NCBI GenBank assembly: GCA_004352715.1
Contig: SCFE01000092.1
Span: 974,969-1,038,968, forward strand
Origin: Hofstenia miamia
Lineage: Eukaryota > Xenacoelomorpha > Acoela
Direction: 5' to 3'
Length of the DNA stretch: 64,000 nt
How positions within the stretch are numbered: position 1 is the stretch's first letter; the number at the start of each line of letters is the position of its first letter. Position numbers and translations under genes: made by a program. Shown piece by piece: positions 36,874 to 47,437 of this stretch. Under the pieces are notes generated by a model that worked only from the letters and a program-made list of their open reading frames with translations, did not search any database and was not told the origin of the DNA.

Positions 36874-36974
36874 NNNNNNNNNNNNNNNNNNNNNNNNNNN
36901 NNNNNNNNNNNNNNNNNNNNNNNNNNNNNNNNNNNNNNNNNNNNNNNNNNNNNNNNNNNNNNNNNNNNNNNNNN
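36874..36974. other. Assembly gap (101 Ns) within TA-rich sequence
   Basis: Unknown sequence bordered by ATATAT on both sides, so probably a microsatellite. Confidence 0.99.
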
Positions 36975-39363
36975 TATAAATATATAAATATATATATTTA
37001 TATTTCAAGCCTGGTGAAGCTTAAGCCCCCTATTTTTCAAAAATCTAATTTTTTGCATGTAATATCATTAAGTCTTTAGTTTTATTAATTTAAAGTCCTT
37101 TTAGAACATATTAAAACTAATAGTTACACAATTTTTGTTATAATTACTGAAATTTAAAAAAAAACATCCAGATAACTATGATAGTAGCTCATAAATGAGA
37201 TTTCACAGCAACAAGTTGCTGGATTTTCATATATCAATGCTTACAATAATTATGATGCTTAAATTATTTTATTTATAATCAAATAAAAGCTATTTGTTGC
37301 AAACTAAAATTTGAAGCAATAGAAAAGCCATAAATGACCAAAAATTTCTTTAAATGTCTTCCCAGAATTTAACTTTTGAATAATATAAACTTAGCAAGGC
37401 ATGACTTTTGTCATTATTGCAACAAACAAATGTCTTACATTGTTTTATATTTCAAGAAGATAACTAGCAATTTTCTAAAGGGGAAGGAGCCCGCCTATCG
37501 AGATGAGTCGTTAACCAAGAACTGAAACTGTATTCTCAATTGAAAACCGTAAATATTGATGAATTTCTTACTTTCTTGAATTGGTCAAACGTTTGACTGT
37601 TTGCAACTGTTTCAGAATAGCATTATTAATACGCATGGCGGACGTGCAAATTTAGCATTAGAAAACTGGAAAATTACTAAAAGCATGCTGCAAACAGAAT
37701 CTTTGAACCAGATTCCGATCCGACACTGAAAACTATTTTTTGGAAGAAATGCAACACATTTTGTGTACAGAAGCAAGCAAAAATTTGATAAAGCCCTCCA
37801 AGGAATTCAAAAACCTCATTAAATAACAAAAGGAATTTTAAACTGCAGCTCCTCCATATCTTAAATGCTGTACACGCTCCTGATTTTATTACTAGTAGAT
37901 TGAACTATTATATATTTTAAACATAATAAGGTAAATATATAAATTGTGGTACATTAAGAAAATGCTAGTGAGTGAACATTTTTTCCCGATAAAAGGAAAG
38001 CCATAACATTTTTCAAATGTGATGGTATTAAAACAGGTTTTGTCTTTTTAAAAGAACAAAGCGTTTTTCCACATTTTCAAACACATTTCTCCAAATTTGC
38101 AAGTTTTTATTGAATGTTATGCACGAAATGGCTAAAATTTGTACAAAATTACATTGCAGCTCCTGAAAATTTTGATTTCTTGAAATTCAAACAATTAGAG
38201 CTCAGATAATCATGATTTCGACATCCCATGGGTATTAGCTAACTTCAAATTTTTTCTATTGTTATATTGTCCAAACCCCATTAAGAATCGTCTTGCGCAA
38301 AGTCAGAGACTGTGGCGCCTACAACAGCTCGCAACAGAGCGGAATTTTAAAGCATAAGAAATGCCTCTATTGGGTTGCTTTTTTAGATTTTAGATATGTT
38401 TATTAGTTTAAAAGTTGAAATATTTTTGAATAAATCATAAATTTTAAAAATAATTCCTGGGAAATTTAGCTTAAACACCTTGGTGTCCTGCTACACATTT
38501 TCAAAGAATTTCCTTCAAAGCCATTAAAAAATTCGGGAATCGTGGGATATTGACCTACGTATTGGTAAATGCTCCTGAATGTAGCGGTGAAAATTTTTAT
38601 TGCTCTGCTCGCTTGAAAATATATTGCTTGATAATTATATATATATATATATATATATATACATACATTTAATAGTGTACGCTCTGAAATATGTTTGGAC
38701 TGTAACATGCAGGGTTGCCGTTGATATTGATTTGATATGGATTTTCATATCAATTGATTTCAGATGATTTGAGTTGGTTTAGAAATCTTGAAAATGTATA
38801 CTTCAAAGTTGCAAAATACAATTTACACACTGCTTTAACTTCTCTTTATCTTACTGACTTCGATGGCGATGGTTTTAAAACCAGTAGTAATTTGTGAACT
38901 GACTTTAAAAACAGCTAGATAAATTTTGGGAAAAACATTGTCAACCAGGGGTGAAAATGGCTGGACCAGTGGAAAATTTCTGGACCTAATTTTTAAAAAA
39001 ATAGTTAATGGTTTACATTAAAAGGAATACCTATGCTGAGTTCATAAATCGCAATTTTTTACATTAAAAATTGGAAAAATGTCTTCGAACCCCAAAAATT
39101 GCTTTAAAATAAAATTGTGTAAATTTTACAATTTTTCAGATACTTGTATTTTCTTGTACTTATATTAGATAACCTTAAGATGAGCCGTAAACTTTGATGT
39201 CTTTGGTGGGGTGATATTAAGGTAGAAGAGAGTGAATTCACCAATTTTTTGTTAAGTGTTTTACATTTTACTACAAATTATTACATCAAGTTATTTTGTA
39301 ACTAAGACCGTTCTGAATATGGCAGTTAGTCCATTATTTGATTCTCACAAATATTTTTCAGTA
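36975..39363. other. AT-rich interval, no recognised gene; (TA)n at 38634-38661
   Basis: Both strands were searched for ABL kinase-domain exons because this lies downstream of the SH2 exon; none was found. A (TA)n microsatellite lies at 38634-38661. Otherwise unremarkable. Confidence 0.4.
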
Positions 39364-39743
39364 CAACTAAACAGGGTCGGATTTAGATATGTGGAGGCCC
39401 TGGGCATATACTTTGTGGAGGCCCACTGCCCACACTACCTTCTAAACTTATACTCGCTACTTTTTTCGCTTTTAAATTATGAAATTTAAGTTTTGATTCT
39501 TCGAAAAATTTCTCATTGTTGACAAATATAATATTATAAATGTTTGTTTATGTCATTCTATCATATATTATCACAAAACAATATTATTCATAAAAATGTG
39601 GTAATATTACGACACAATGTAACACAATACAGTGATGAAATATGTATATTTCACTAATAAAAAGCAAATAACCAAACAATAAAACTCAAAGTTGCAGATC
39701 TCGATACAGGAAACAAAAATATTAAAAACAAGAGATCATATAG

Positions 39744-40725
39744 TCACAAGCCAGGCGCTTTACGAGACTTCATCTCTGCAAAATCTTGGATCAATTGACT
39801 AAAGTCAATCTCCCTGATAATGTCATTTTCAATACTCATCAAAGCTAGAAAACTAAGCTTATCATGTGTCATTGTAGTGCGGAGTCGATTCTTTATGAAA
39901 TTCATTTTACTAAACGAACGTTCACCGGAACAGTTTGTGATCATTAGGACCAAATAAATCCGTAACATGATTTCAACATTTGGAAATGTGTCTACAACTT
40001 GCTTTTCCAGTAATAGTTTGTAAAGTAAATGTTCTCTTCCAATGTCATATCTTCTTCTTCGTGAAATTCAGTGAAAAATGCGGCAAACTGCACAAGCTCA
40101 GCACCAAGTGTTTGATCTAAATCGCCTTTATATTTAGCAACTAATTTGGAGGCAGCTGTTTCAATCTCATTACAGTCCATTGAATCAAGTTTTTTCAAAA
40201 AAACCAAAAAGGGAATAAGATTCTCGTAGGCTATTAAGCGTTACTTTAAAGAGATAAGATATTGGTCAATTACAGGGAGGAAATCCTGAACGCGAAAGTT
40301 TTAAGATGCTGAAAATGTAGTTTCTTCTGATCTTCCATAATCTAATGGAGTGAGGCGCACATTTCGATGACGTTCGCGTGCTTTTACATATTCATCAGTA
40401 CCAGACAAAACCTTCCCTTTTTCCTCATAATCACGAAAATTCTCACGCTTTTCACTCACAAAACTCTGTAGAGACTTCAGTGCTGCTACTGATGTGTTCA
40501 GGTCGAGTTTGGGATCTTGAAGTTTCTGACTTGTAGCATTACTTCGTGCAAGAATGTCATGCCAAAATGCAGCGTAGATACCAGTTTCTAGTTTGCACAT
40601 CCTATCATGAAGGCCATTTGCCTCTAAACGTGTTTTAGGAGTTTCATTTTCATTTTTCGATATATTATTTAGTGAATTGCGGATAGAATGATATCCTAAG
40701 ACAAGAGCTTTTACTGCATCAGATC
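39744..40725 (-). pseudogene. hAT transposase C-terminal half with dimerisation domain
   Basis: The upstream piece 40301-40725 reads GYHSIRNSLNNISKNENETP through TRLEANGLHDRMCKLETGIY and AAFWHDILARSNATSQKLQD to a stop at 40301. In a further frame, 39992-40207 gives LDSMDCNEIETAASKLVAKY. Then 39744-39990 gives VVDTFPNVEIMLRIYLVLMI and NCSGERSFSKMNFIKNRLRT. The S-(G)-E-R-S-F-S block followed by IKNRLR is the hAT C-terminal dimerisation domain of ZMYM1-like/DUF4371 transposases. At least two frame changes make it non-functional. Its 5' side runs into the 1000-N gap. Confidence 0.85.
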
Positions 40726-41725
40726 NNNNNNNNNNNNNNNNNNNNNNNNNNNNNNNNNNNNNNNNNNNNNNNNNNNNNNNNNNNNNNNNNNNNNNNNNNN
40801 NNNNNNNNNNNNNNNNNNNNNNNNNNNNNNNNNNNNNNNNNNNNNNNNNNNNNNNNNNNNNNNNNNNNNNNNNNNNNNNNNNNNNNNNNNNNNNNNNNNN
40901 NNNNNNNNNNNNNNNNNNNNNNNNNNNNNNNNNNNNNNNNNNNNNNNNNNNNNNNNNNNNNNNNNNNNNNNNNNNNNNNNNNNNNNNNNNNNNNNNNNNN
41001 NNNNNNNNNNNNNNNNNNNNNNNNNNNNNNNNNNNNNNNNNNNNNNNNNNNNNNNNNNNNNNNNNNNNNNNNNNNNNNNNNNNNNNNNNNNNNNNNNNNN
41101 NNNNNNNNNNNNNNNNNNNNNNNNNNNNNNNNNNNNNNNNNNNNNNNNNNNNNNNNNNNNNNNNNNNNNNNNNNNNNNNNNNNNNNNNNNNNNNNNNNNN
41201 NNNNNNNNNNNNNNNNNNNNNNNNNNNNNNNNNNNNNNNNNNNNNNNNNNNNNNNNNNNNNNNNNNNNNNNNNNNNNNNNNNNNNNNNNNNNNNNNNNNN
41301 NNNNNNNNNNNNNNNNNNNNNNNNNNNNNNNNNNNNNNNNNNNNNNNNNNNNNNNNNNNNNNNNNNNNNNNNNNNNNNNNNNNNNNNNNNNNNNNNNNNN
41401 NNNNNNNNNNNNNNNNNNNNNNNNNNNNNNNNNNNNNNNNNNNNNNNNNNNNNNNNNNNNNNNNNNNNNNNNNNNNNNNNNNNNNNNNNNNNNNNNNNNN
41501 NNNNNNNNNNNNNNNNNNNNNNNNNNNNNNNNNNNNNNNNNNNNNNNNNNNNNNNNNNNNNNNNNNNNNNNNNNNNNNNNNNNNNNNNNNNNNNNNNNNN
41601 NNNNNNNNNNNNNNNNNNNNNNNNNNNNNNNNNNNNNNNNNNNNNNNNNNNNNNNNNNNNNNNNNNNNNNNNNNNNNNNNNNNNNNNNNNNNNNNNNNNN
41701 NNNNNNNNNNNNNNNNNNNNNNNNN
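40726..41725. other. Assembly gap (1000 Ns)
   Basis: The round size suggests a gap of unknown length inside the hAT element. Confidence 0.99.
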
Positions 41726-42189
41726 CCCCAATTTGCATTCAATAGTAAACATTTACATGCTGCACCTGCAACACAAAATGGATGGGAGAACCTGTTTATT
41801 GCATGAGGAAATACTATTACTGATAAAAAAAGCAGCCCAGCCTATGTTAACAAAATTTTAGTTATTTGCTCGCTTAAAATTTTTTTAACATTATGATGAA
41901 GAATTTGTTTCCATGATATATATTTTATTGTTGTTTTTAAAACAGACATTTTCATGATTTTCTTTAATTGTTCAAAGTATAAGCATGCTTGAATTTTTGC
42001 ATTGCACTTAGTAGTAGTAAAAACGTTGACTACGGTGAAAACATCTCGGCTAACAGCCTGATACAGCTAAAGGCTTCAAGCCAAATGTCAGATATGTCCA
42101 AAGTCTTACGGCCAACTGCCCTCTAAGTACAAAATCTATTTTACACATGGCTACTGCAAAGAAAATTGCCTTGCCACAGAATACTAAAG

Positions 42190-42805
42190 GGGATGCTCTA
42201 CTAACGATTTTTGTCCAAACATTTGTCCAGATTTTTGTTTAAACAAAAATCTGCAATGTAGGACACAAAAATCCTGACAAAAGTTTGGACAAAATCCGCA
42301 ATGTAGCATACAAAATTCCTGACAAAAGTTTGGACAAAAATCCACAGTGTAGCAGAATTTTCAGAACTACTTGAAATTAAGTAGAAGTCAATCAAATATT
42401 GTTATTATATTACGCTTTACTTCAATCGAAATAGCCAAAGACTTCTAGCTATAGCTGGATTTTCAACTAATCATAATTGAGATATTTCTACAAGTGAATG
42501 TGTGAATACAACAATATTTCTATCTGTAATGATGCGTGATTTATTATTATTGTAGTGGAATCTCTGTATTGTGATTCACAATTTGGGTGGGTATAAACTA
42601 ATTACAATAGATTTACAAAAGTTAATTTTTTATTTAATTAACTATAGCCAATTTTTTTGCCGTGATTAAACTCTGCGGTAAATTGTACACAATATATTTA
42701 TTTGGCAGTCCAGCTGCTCATCTTTGCTGTGAAATTTTTAAATATTTAATTATCTAAAGAAAAATCCTGACAAAAGTTTGGACAAAAATCCTCAGTATTG
42801 CACCG
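42190..42805. mobile_element. MITE with GATTTTTGTCCAAAC inverted ends and internal tandem repeats
   Basis: The left end reads ggggatgctctactaacgat then ttttgtccaaacatttgtcc. The right end, inverse-complemented, reads ggcggtgcaatactgaggat then ttttgtccaaacttttgtca. Next to the left end a ~53-bp unit (containing cctgacaaaagtttggacaa) is repeated two to three times in the opposite orientation, at 42255-42355, so the element can fold on itself. It has no coding capacity. It is nested inside the hAT element, so it inserted later or was carried by it. Confidence 0.65.
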
Positions 42806-43272
42806 CCTAAACTTAGGCATTGAAGCTAGAACTGTTTTAGTTGTAACAGTGTGCTGAAGCAAATATTCAATCAATGTGGTTTACATTAACAAAATTTTGA
42901 CTTGTATTCGTCTTGTGTTATTTTGAATTCTCTTGTTCATGCAGAGATTGCAAAAATAAGTAACTTTTTAAAACTGACTAGCCTGGTAGTTTATACAAGT
43001 CTCTTCCTATTTTGGAGACAATGTTCAAAGCTCTGTATGACTTAAATGTAAACGTATTTTGGTTATTATAAAAGAATTTTTAGTGTTCTTAAAACATTTT
43101 TATTTTCTTAAGCACATTTAGAATGTGTTTGACATTTTCTATGGTGCTGAGAATGTTTGTTTTTTGAGTTTTAATTTCCACAAATTTCCATTATATTTCC
43201 ATTTCACAATCTGGAAATGGAATGGATATGTTCATGTCCATATGCAAAACTGATTAAGGCTGAACTTTTTTT

Positions 43273-43730
43273 NNNNNNNNNNNNNNNNNNNNNNNNNNNN
43301 NNNNNNNNNNNNNNNNNNNNNNNNNNNNNNNNNNNNNNNNNNNNNNNNNNNNNNNNNNNNNNNNNNNNNNNNNNNNNNNNNNNNNNNNNNNNNNNNNNNN
43401 NNNNNNNNNNNNNNNNNNNNNNNNNNNNNNNNNNNNNNNNNNNNNNNNNNNNNNNNNNNNNNNNNNNNNNNNNNNNNNNNNNNNNNNNNNNNNNNNNNNN
43501 NNNNNNNNNNNNNNNNNNNNNNNNNNNNNNNNNNNNNNNNNNNNNNNNNNNNNNNNNNNNNNNNNNNNNNNNNNNNNNNNNNNNNNNNNNNNNNNNNNNN
43601 NNNNNNNNNNNNNNNNNNNNNNNNNNNNNNNNNNNNNNNNNNNNNNNNNNNNNNNNNNNNNNNNNNNNNNNNNNNNNNNNNNNNNNNNNNNNNNNNNNNN
43701 NNNNNNNNNNNNNNNNNNNNNNNNNNNNNN
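43273..43730. other. Assembly gap (458 Ns)
   Basis: Unknown sequence inside the hAT element. Confidence 0.99.
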
Positions 43731-43869
43731 GAAAAAACCTATCTCAATTTGTGATAAATTCCGATAGGTTTCCACGACATTCAAATTATTTTGCTCTTGG
43801 AGATTTTTTTTGAATTATGTGATTGGCTTTCAAATCAAATAGCAGTCTCATAAACTCATTCAGCCAGTG

Positions 43870-45139
43870 TATATACCAGTTTCTAGTTTGCACATCCTAT
43901 CATGAAGGCCATTTGCCTCTAAACGTGTTTTAGGAGTTTCAATTTCATTTTTCGATATATTATTTAGTGAATTGCGGATAGAATGATATCCAAAGACATG
44001 GGCTTCATCAGAATTACTATCGAGAGATACCCAATAGTATTTTGATAGTTTTAAGCGTGTAATGATTTTTTTTAAAACTTGATTGCCCATTAATCTAATA
44101 AGGTCTTCACAAACAGTAGAAGATAAATAGTTGGTACGACCAGAACCACTGCTGGCAAGATTTTTTATATGTTGTCCAAGGAAATCATCATATTCTCCCA
44201 AAAGTTCTAGTAATCCTAAATAGTTACCATTGTGAGACGATCCAATAACTTCATTATCTCCACGAATAGGCAGGCCATGTTCACATAAAAACTTAAGAAC
44301 ACTTTCCTAGTCGTTTAAGCAGGCTACGCCAGTAATGTTCATGTCGATCCTTTTCATGGGCAAGTTTAGAGTCAATACGACCAACTTTTTTAGCATGAGT
44401 TGCTGTTGACCAGACAGCTTGAATATGATCTCTGGATTGCTCATGTGAACTAAGTCGATCCGTAGCATGTTTCCAGTCGCAAAAACCATCATGTGTTAAT
44501 TGCAATCTCACAGTACCTATTAACTTACAGAAAAAACAGTAAACCCGACCATTAGCTGGAGAAAAGCAAAGCCAAGAACGTTTCACAAATTCTCCATTGC
44601 GATTCAATCGCTGAAACATTGATGGTGTGCATTTCCGACTGACACCGTTTACATCTTTCTAGATTGCTGATTTAGCATCTAAAATCTTGACACCACTATG
44701 GTGGAGATCCATAGGTCCTCTGCGAGGCCAGTAATTGATGAATTCGGATGTGATTTTCTTTGGCCACAAGCTAATGTCACCAATTTTATGTCTACTTGAT
44801 TCACTTCATATTCAGGAAGTTCTTGTTCCAAAGACGCGTCTGTTTTCTCAACATTCTGGCTATCGTTGGGATTGTTGCAATCAATAGACATACTGGAGCA
44901 TGTAGCGGTTGTTTCTTTTTCTGGAGCTGATTGACAAACATTCTGACTATCATCGGGATTGTTGCAATCGATGGACATACTGGAGGATAAAGCTGGCGTT
45001 TCTTTCTGTCTTAGGAATTCTGTCATTCGAGGAGTTTTGCCTAATTCTCGAGCCTCTCTTTCAATACGATCCTTTAAAGCCTTCCTTTTAGCAGCACCAC
45101 TTTCAAACTTAGATCTCTGTGTCTGTCCATTAAGTTTAT
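43870..45139 (-). pseudogene. hAT (ZMYM1/DUF4371-type) transposase, N-terminal half
   Basis: An acceptor (ttgttttag, 45140-45141) opens a coding exon with FESGAAKRKALKDRIERE and two copies of SSMSIDCNNP(D/N)DSQNV, an internal peptide repeat. After a frame change near 44785 comes GDISLWPKKITSEFINYWPR. Then a TAG (about 44652-44660) precedes the TTF-type zinc finger, FVKRSWLCFSPANGRVYCFF then CKLIG and GFCDWKHATDRLSSHEQSRD. A further frame change near 44310 leads to LKFLCEHGLPIRGDNEVIGS, NGNYLGLLELLGEYDDFLGQ and KYYWVSLDSNSDEAHV, where the catalytic Asp block sits. It then jumps directly to FGYHSIRNSLNN, so several hundred bases of the catalytic domain are deleted. The copy is dead. Confidence 0.88.
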
Positions 45140-45302
45140 CTAAAACAAAAAGAAACAATTGTTTTAGAATGATTAGTTTAAAAAACAAATTGTTCAAAAT
45201 CTTAGTATTAAATTTTATTGTAAAAATTACCAGTATGATTAATTTAATTATGTGGAGGCCCCTGGACGTATGCCTACCCCTAAATCCGGCTGTGCAACTA
45301 AT

Positions 45303-46050
45303 GTCTATCTAATAATGTTTTTCAAACGAAAGACAGATTTCTATTATTTCAATTGTACATGTCGCTTTGTTAATTTTATTTACAAACAGCTAACATTATC
45401 ATGTTATGGTACTGCGATTTATAATATTTTTAATCGATAATATCAATTTCTAAATTGTTATATTTTATTAAATTTCTATATTTCTTCAATAATACTAAAT
45501 AATGACGTTAAAAGGACATTGCGTACTAAAATGTGCTCTTGAAATTCTGCCAATACAATATAAACTTATTTTACTCGCACTTTTGATATATAAGGCCGAT
45601 ATATTAAACTGCTTGCATACAACTATATGCAATTACATATAATTGTATTGTCGAACAACATTAGGTAATTATCTATAATTATATTTTGCAAGCTCTATAA
45701 GTGTTCAACAACGATTATATGCAAGAATAGTTGAAAACAGTTTTGTAACTAATAAATAAGGGCGTGAAACCTACATTACAATGAAAAGGACTTTGTTATT
45801 ATTACTTTTTTTTGCATATAGATCCAAGCGCTAGCTAAGACCGGCCCTGCTGTTACTTTTAACACAAACTTTTTTATTTGAAAATCTCACCTTGATTACA
45901 TATATAATGAGAGCTATTATGCTTTCAAGTAATTCTATATGATATTTCATAACATAGCAAAGACACATTGGACCAGGATGAACAGGGGTCGAATTTTCAC
46001 AGGAAAAGCAGGTCAATCATTATGTAAAGCCAGCCTTCCTCAAGTTAAAT
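45303..46050. other. AT-rich interval between hAT element and ABL exon region
   Basis: No gene recognised. I searched the minus strand here for the first exon of an ABL kinase domain and saw none. Confidence 0.4.
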
Positions 46051-46526
46051 TTATTGATGATCAATTTTCAAAACATTAATTTTATTGATGATTCTCTCGG
46101 TCTGTTCCGAACCGCAGGCTAACACATCCGTGTTAATCTCTACCTTAGTCTTTGCACACTTGCTAATTGAAGAGTGCGAGAACCTATACGATAAAAGTAT
46201 TTCTGCTGAAAGTATTTTCAAATATAATGCCAAAATATATACTGATTGGACAACTTCATTTATGCAATACAAAAATACTCCAAAATGCAATGCCATCGAC
46301 GAACAACTTAATGAACAGAAAATAAATCTACAATTCTTCAGTTTTCTCTGAAAATCTAACTTTGCTAAATCTTTTGAAACGTCTTAAAATATTATTATTC
46401 GAATCGTTAGATGCCTTAATGGGACACCCAAAATCACACGACACAGTCATGTTAACATCTCTTAACTTTACCCATGCCGATATGATCATCTGATATGAAT
46501 GGTTTGAGCACAATAACTGGTCGGTG
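46051..46526 (-). pseudogene. Decayed open-frame pair, possible secreted-protein relic
   Basis: Two minus-strand frames overlap. 46328-46526 contains DTDQLLCSNHSYQMIISAWV, then KLRDVNMTVSCDFGCPIK. 46051-46390 contains SHSSISKCAKTKVEINTDVL, then ACGSEQTERIINKINVLK. The plus strand is also open for much of the interval, so strand is uncertain. The Cys and Asn-x-Thr content suggests an extracellular protein, loosely like the 456-aa product at 29563-30933, but I cannot demonstrate homology. It lies downstream of the SH2 exon; it is not kinase-like despite the accidental DFG string. Confidence 0.2.
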
Positions 46527-46935
46527 TCAATCTAAATTCAGACATTTTAATAGCAAACACAAAGTACAAGAGAAATGGAGATTTATAATGCAGCCTTATT
46601 CGTATGCACAGAAATTTTAGATGATTCTAGGATAATAATGTGTATATCGATAAAATCATTACTATTAAAATATAAAAGTTTGGATGTTTTCAAACAATTT
46701 GTCTATCAAACTGATCTGCTATGTAATAAATTCAATTGTTCAGAGATCAAAAAAATCAGACCTTTTCTTATATTTGTATTTTACAAAAAACTTAGTTGAA
46801 AAAACAAAAATCTCCTTTAATATGATTTCAAGGTTGTTGAAACCAACATATTTTTAATTTATAAATTTTAGGGCTCAAAACCTGCAATTTTCTAAATTTT
46901 ATATTTGTTAATCATCGAACATATTAAAAATTTAC

Positions 46936-47085
46936 TTTAGATATTGGAAACCACAGAGCATGAACTAGACCTTCTGAAGTATGTGAATGATACTGTATGA
47001 GCTCTGAAATTACACCAAATCTTTTCTTAGGATTAATATAGTACTGTCCACTTAATGGATCAAAGGACACGCGATAGTGATACAC
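46936..47085 (-). CDS. abl: ABL-type tyrosine kinase, exon for second half of SH2 domain
   Basis: This 150-bp, 50-codon, phase-0 exon reads VYHYRVSFDPLSGQYYINPK, KRFGVISELIQYHSHTSEGL, VHALWFPISK. It completes the SH2 domain started in exon 58148-58297: the VYHYR strand (with the phosphotyrosine-contacting His), the F-x-x-(L/I)-x-x-L-I-x-(H/Y)-(H/Y) helix and the GL...L strand are in ABL order. The acceptor (ctgttttag) is at 47086-47087 and the donor (TCTAAA|gtaaat) at 46934-46935. The next exon should encode the SH2-kinase linker and the Gly-rich loop; I did not find it to the left. A (TA)n run (47103-47133) sits just outside the acceptor. Confidence 0.9.
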
Positions 47086-47101
47086 CTAAAACAGATTTAC
47101 G

Positions 47102-47135
<34 letters not shown>

Positions 47136-47140
47136 CATCC

Positions 47141-47437
47141 TAATTCTCATTAATAGGGTGATTTGTGAAACCGGTCTTAGAGTGTTCATTGATATTCTAG
47201 TTTTGCGGTTAGTAACATCTTCCAGCTCAAAATGATTATTGTCATAATTTTTTGTATAGCACATAATTTTCCACGTATGCACTAGAGATGCAACCGAGTC
47301 ACCGGATCGGCGAGTCAAGGTTTTTAGTAACTCTTTACAACCGGATGAACATGTGAGCAAATATTTGTACTCAAATTTAGGAATTTCCAAGAATCCTATT
47401 TCAAAATCAATATATTGAAAATTTTTTAAATCATGTC
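47141..47437 (-). pseudogene. Open-frame relic in the ABL intron, possibly related to the 456-aa secreted protein
   Basis: After a TGA the minus frame stays open for about 95 codons: FEIGFLEIPKFEYKYLLTCS, SGCKELLKTLTRRSGDSVAS, then LVHTWKIMCYTKNYDNNHFE and LEDVTNRKTRISMNTLRP. The segment WKIMCYTKNYDNNHFELED resembles WRITFRPSYEGLSYFELNN near the C-terminus of the 29563-30933 product (W-(K/R)-I, Y at the same spacing, then FEL). This could indicate a decayed paralogue; the match is short. It has no start Met or signal peptide and sits immediately upstream of the ABL SH2 exon on the same strand. Confidence 0.3.

Larger units (their letters stand above)
39372..45294 (-). mobile_element. hAT element (ZMYM1/DUF4371 type), rearranged, with TIRs and TSD
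   Basis: The left terminus cagggtcggatttag (39372) and the inverse complement of the right terminus cacagccggatttag (to 45294) form TIRs with the hAT-typical CA start. Flanking 8-mers are caactaaa (39364-39371) and caactaat (45295-45302), matching at seven of eight positions. Transposase pieces run on the minus strand from right (N-terminus) to left (C-terminal dimerisation domain). The middle is disrupted by two N gaps, a nested MITE and unrelated DNA. A ~130-bp coding segment occurs twice (about 40570-40700 and 43876-44000) with several substitutions, so the interior is a composite of two diverged copies. Confidence 0.75.

Noticed and set aside
46328-46513. Minus-strand frame with VSCDFGCP as a possible kinase DFG exon of ABL
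   Set aside because: The surroundings (no HRDLAARN, no activation loop, several Cys and a sequon) do not fit a tyrosine kinase; the DFG string is coincidental.
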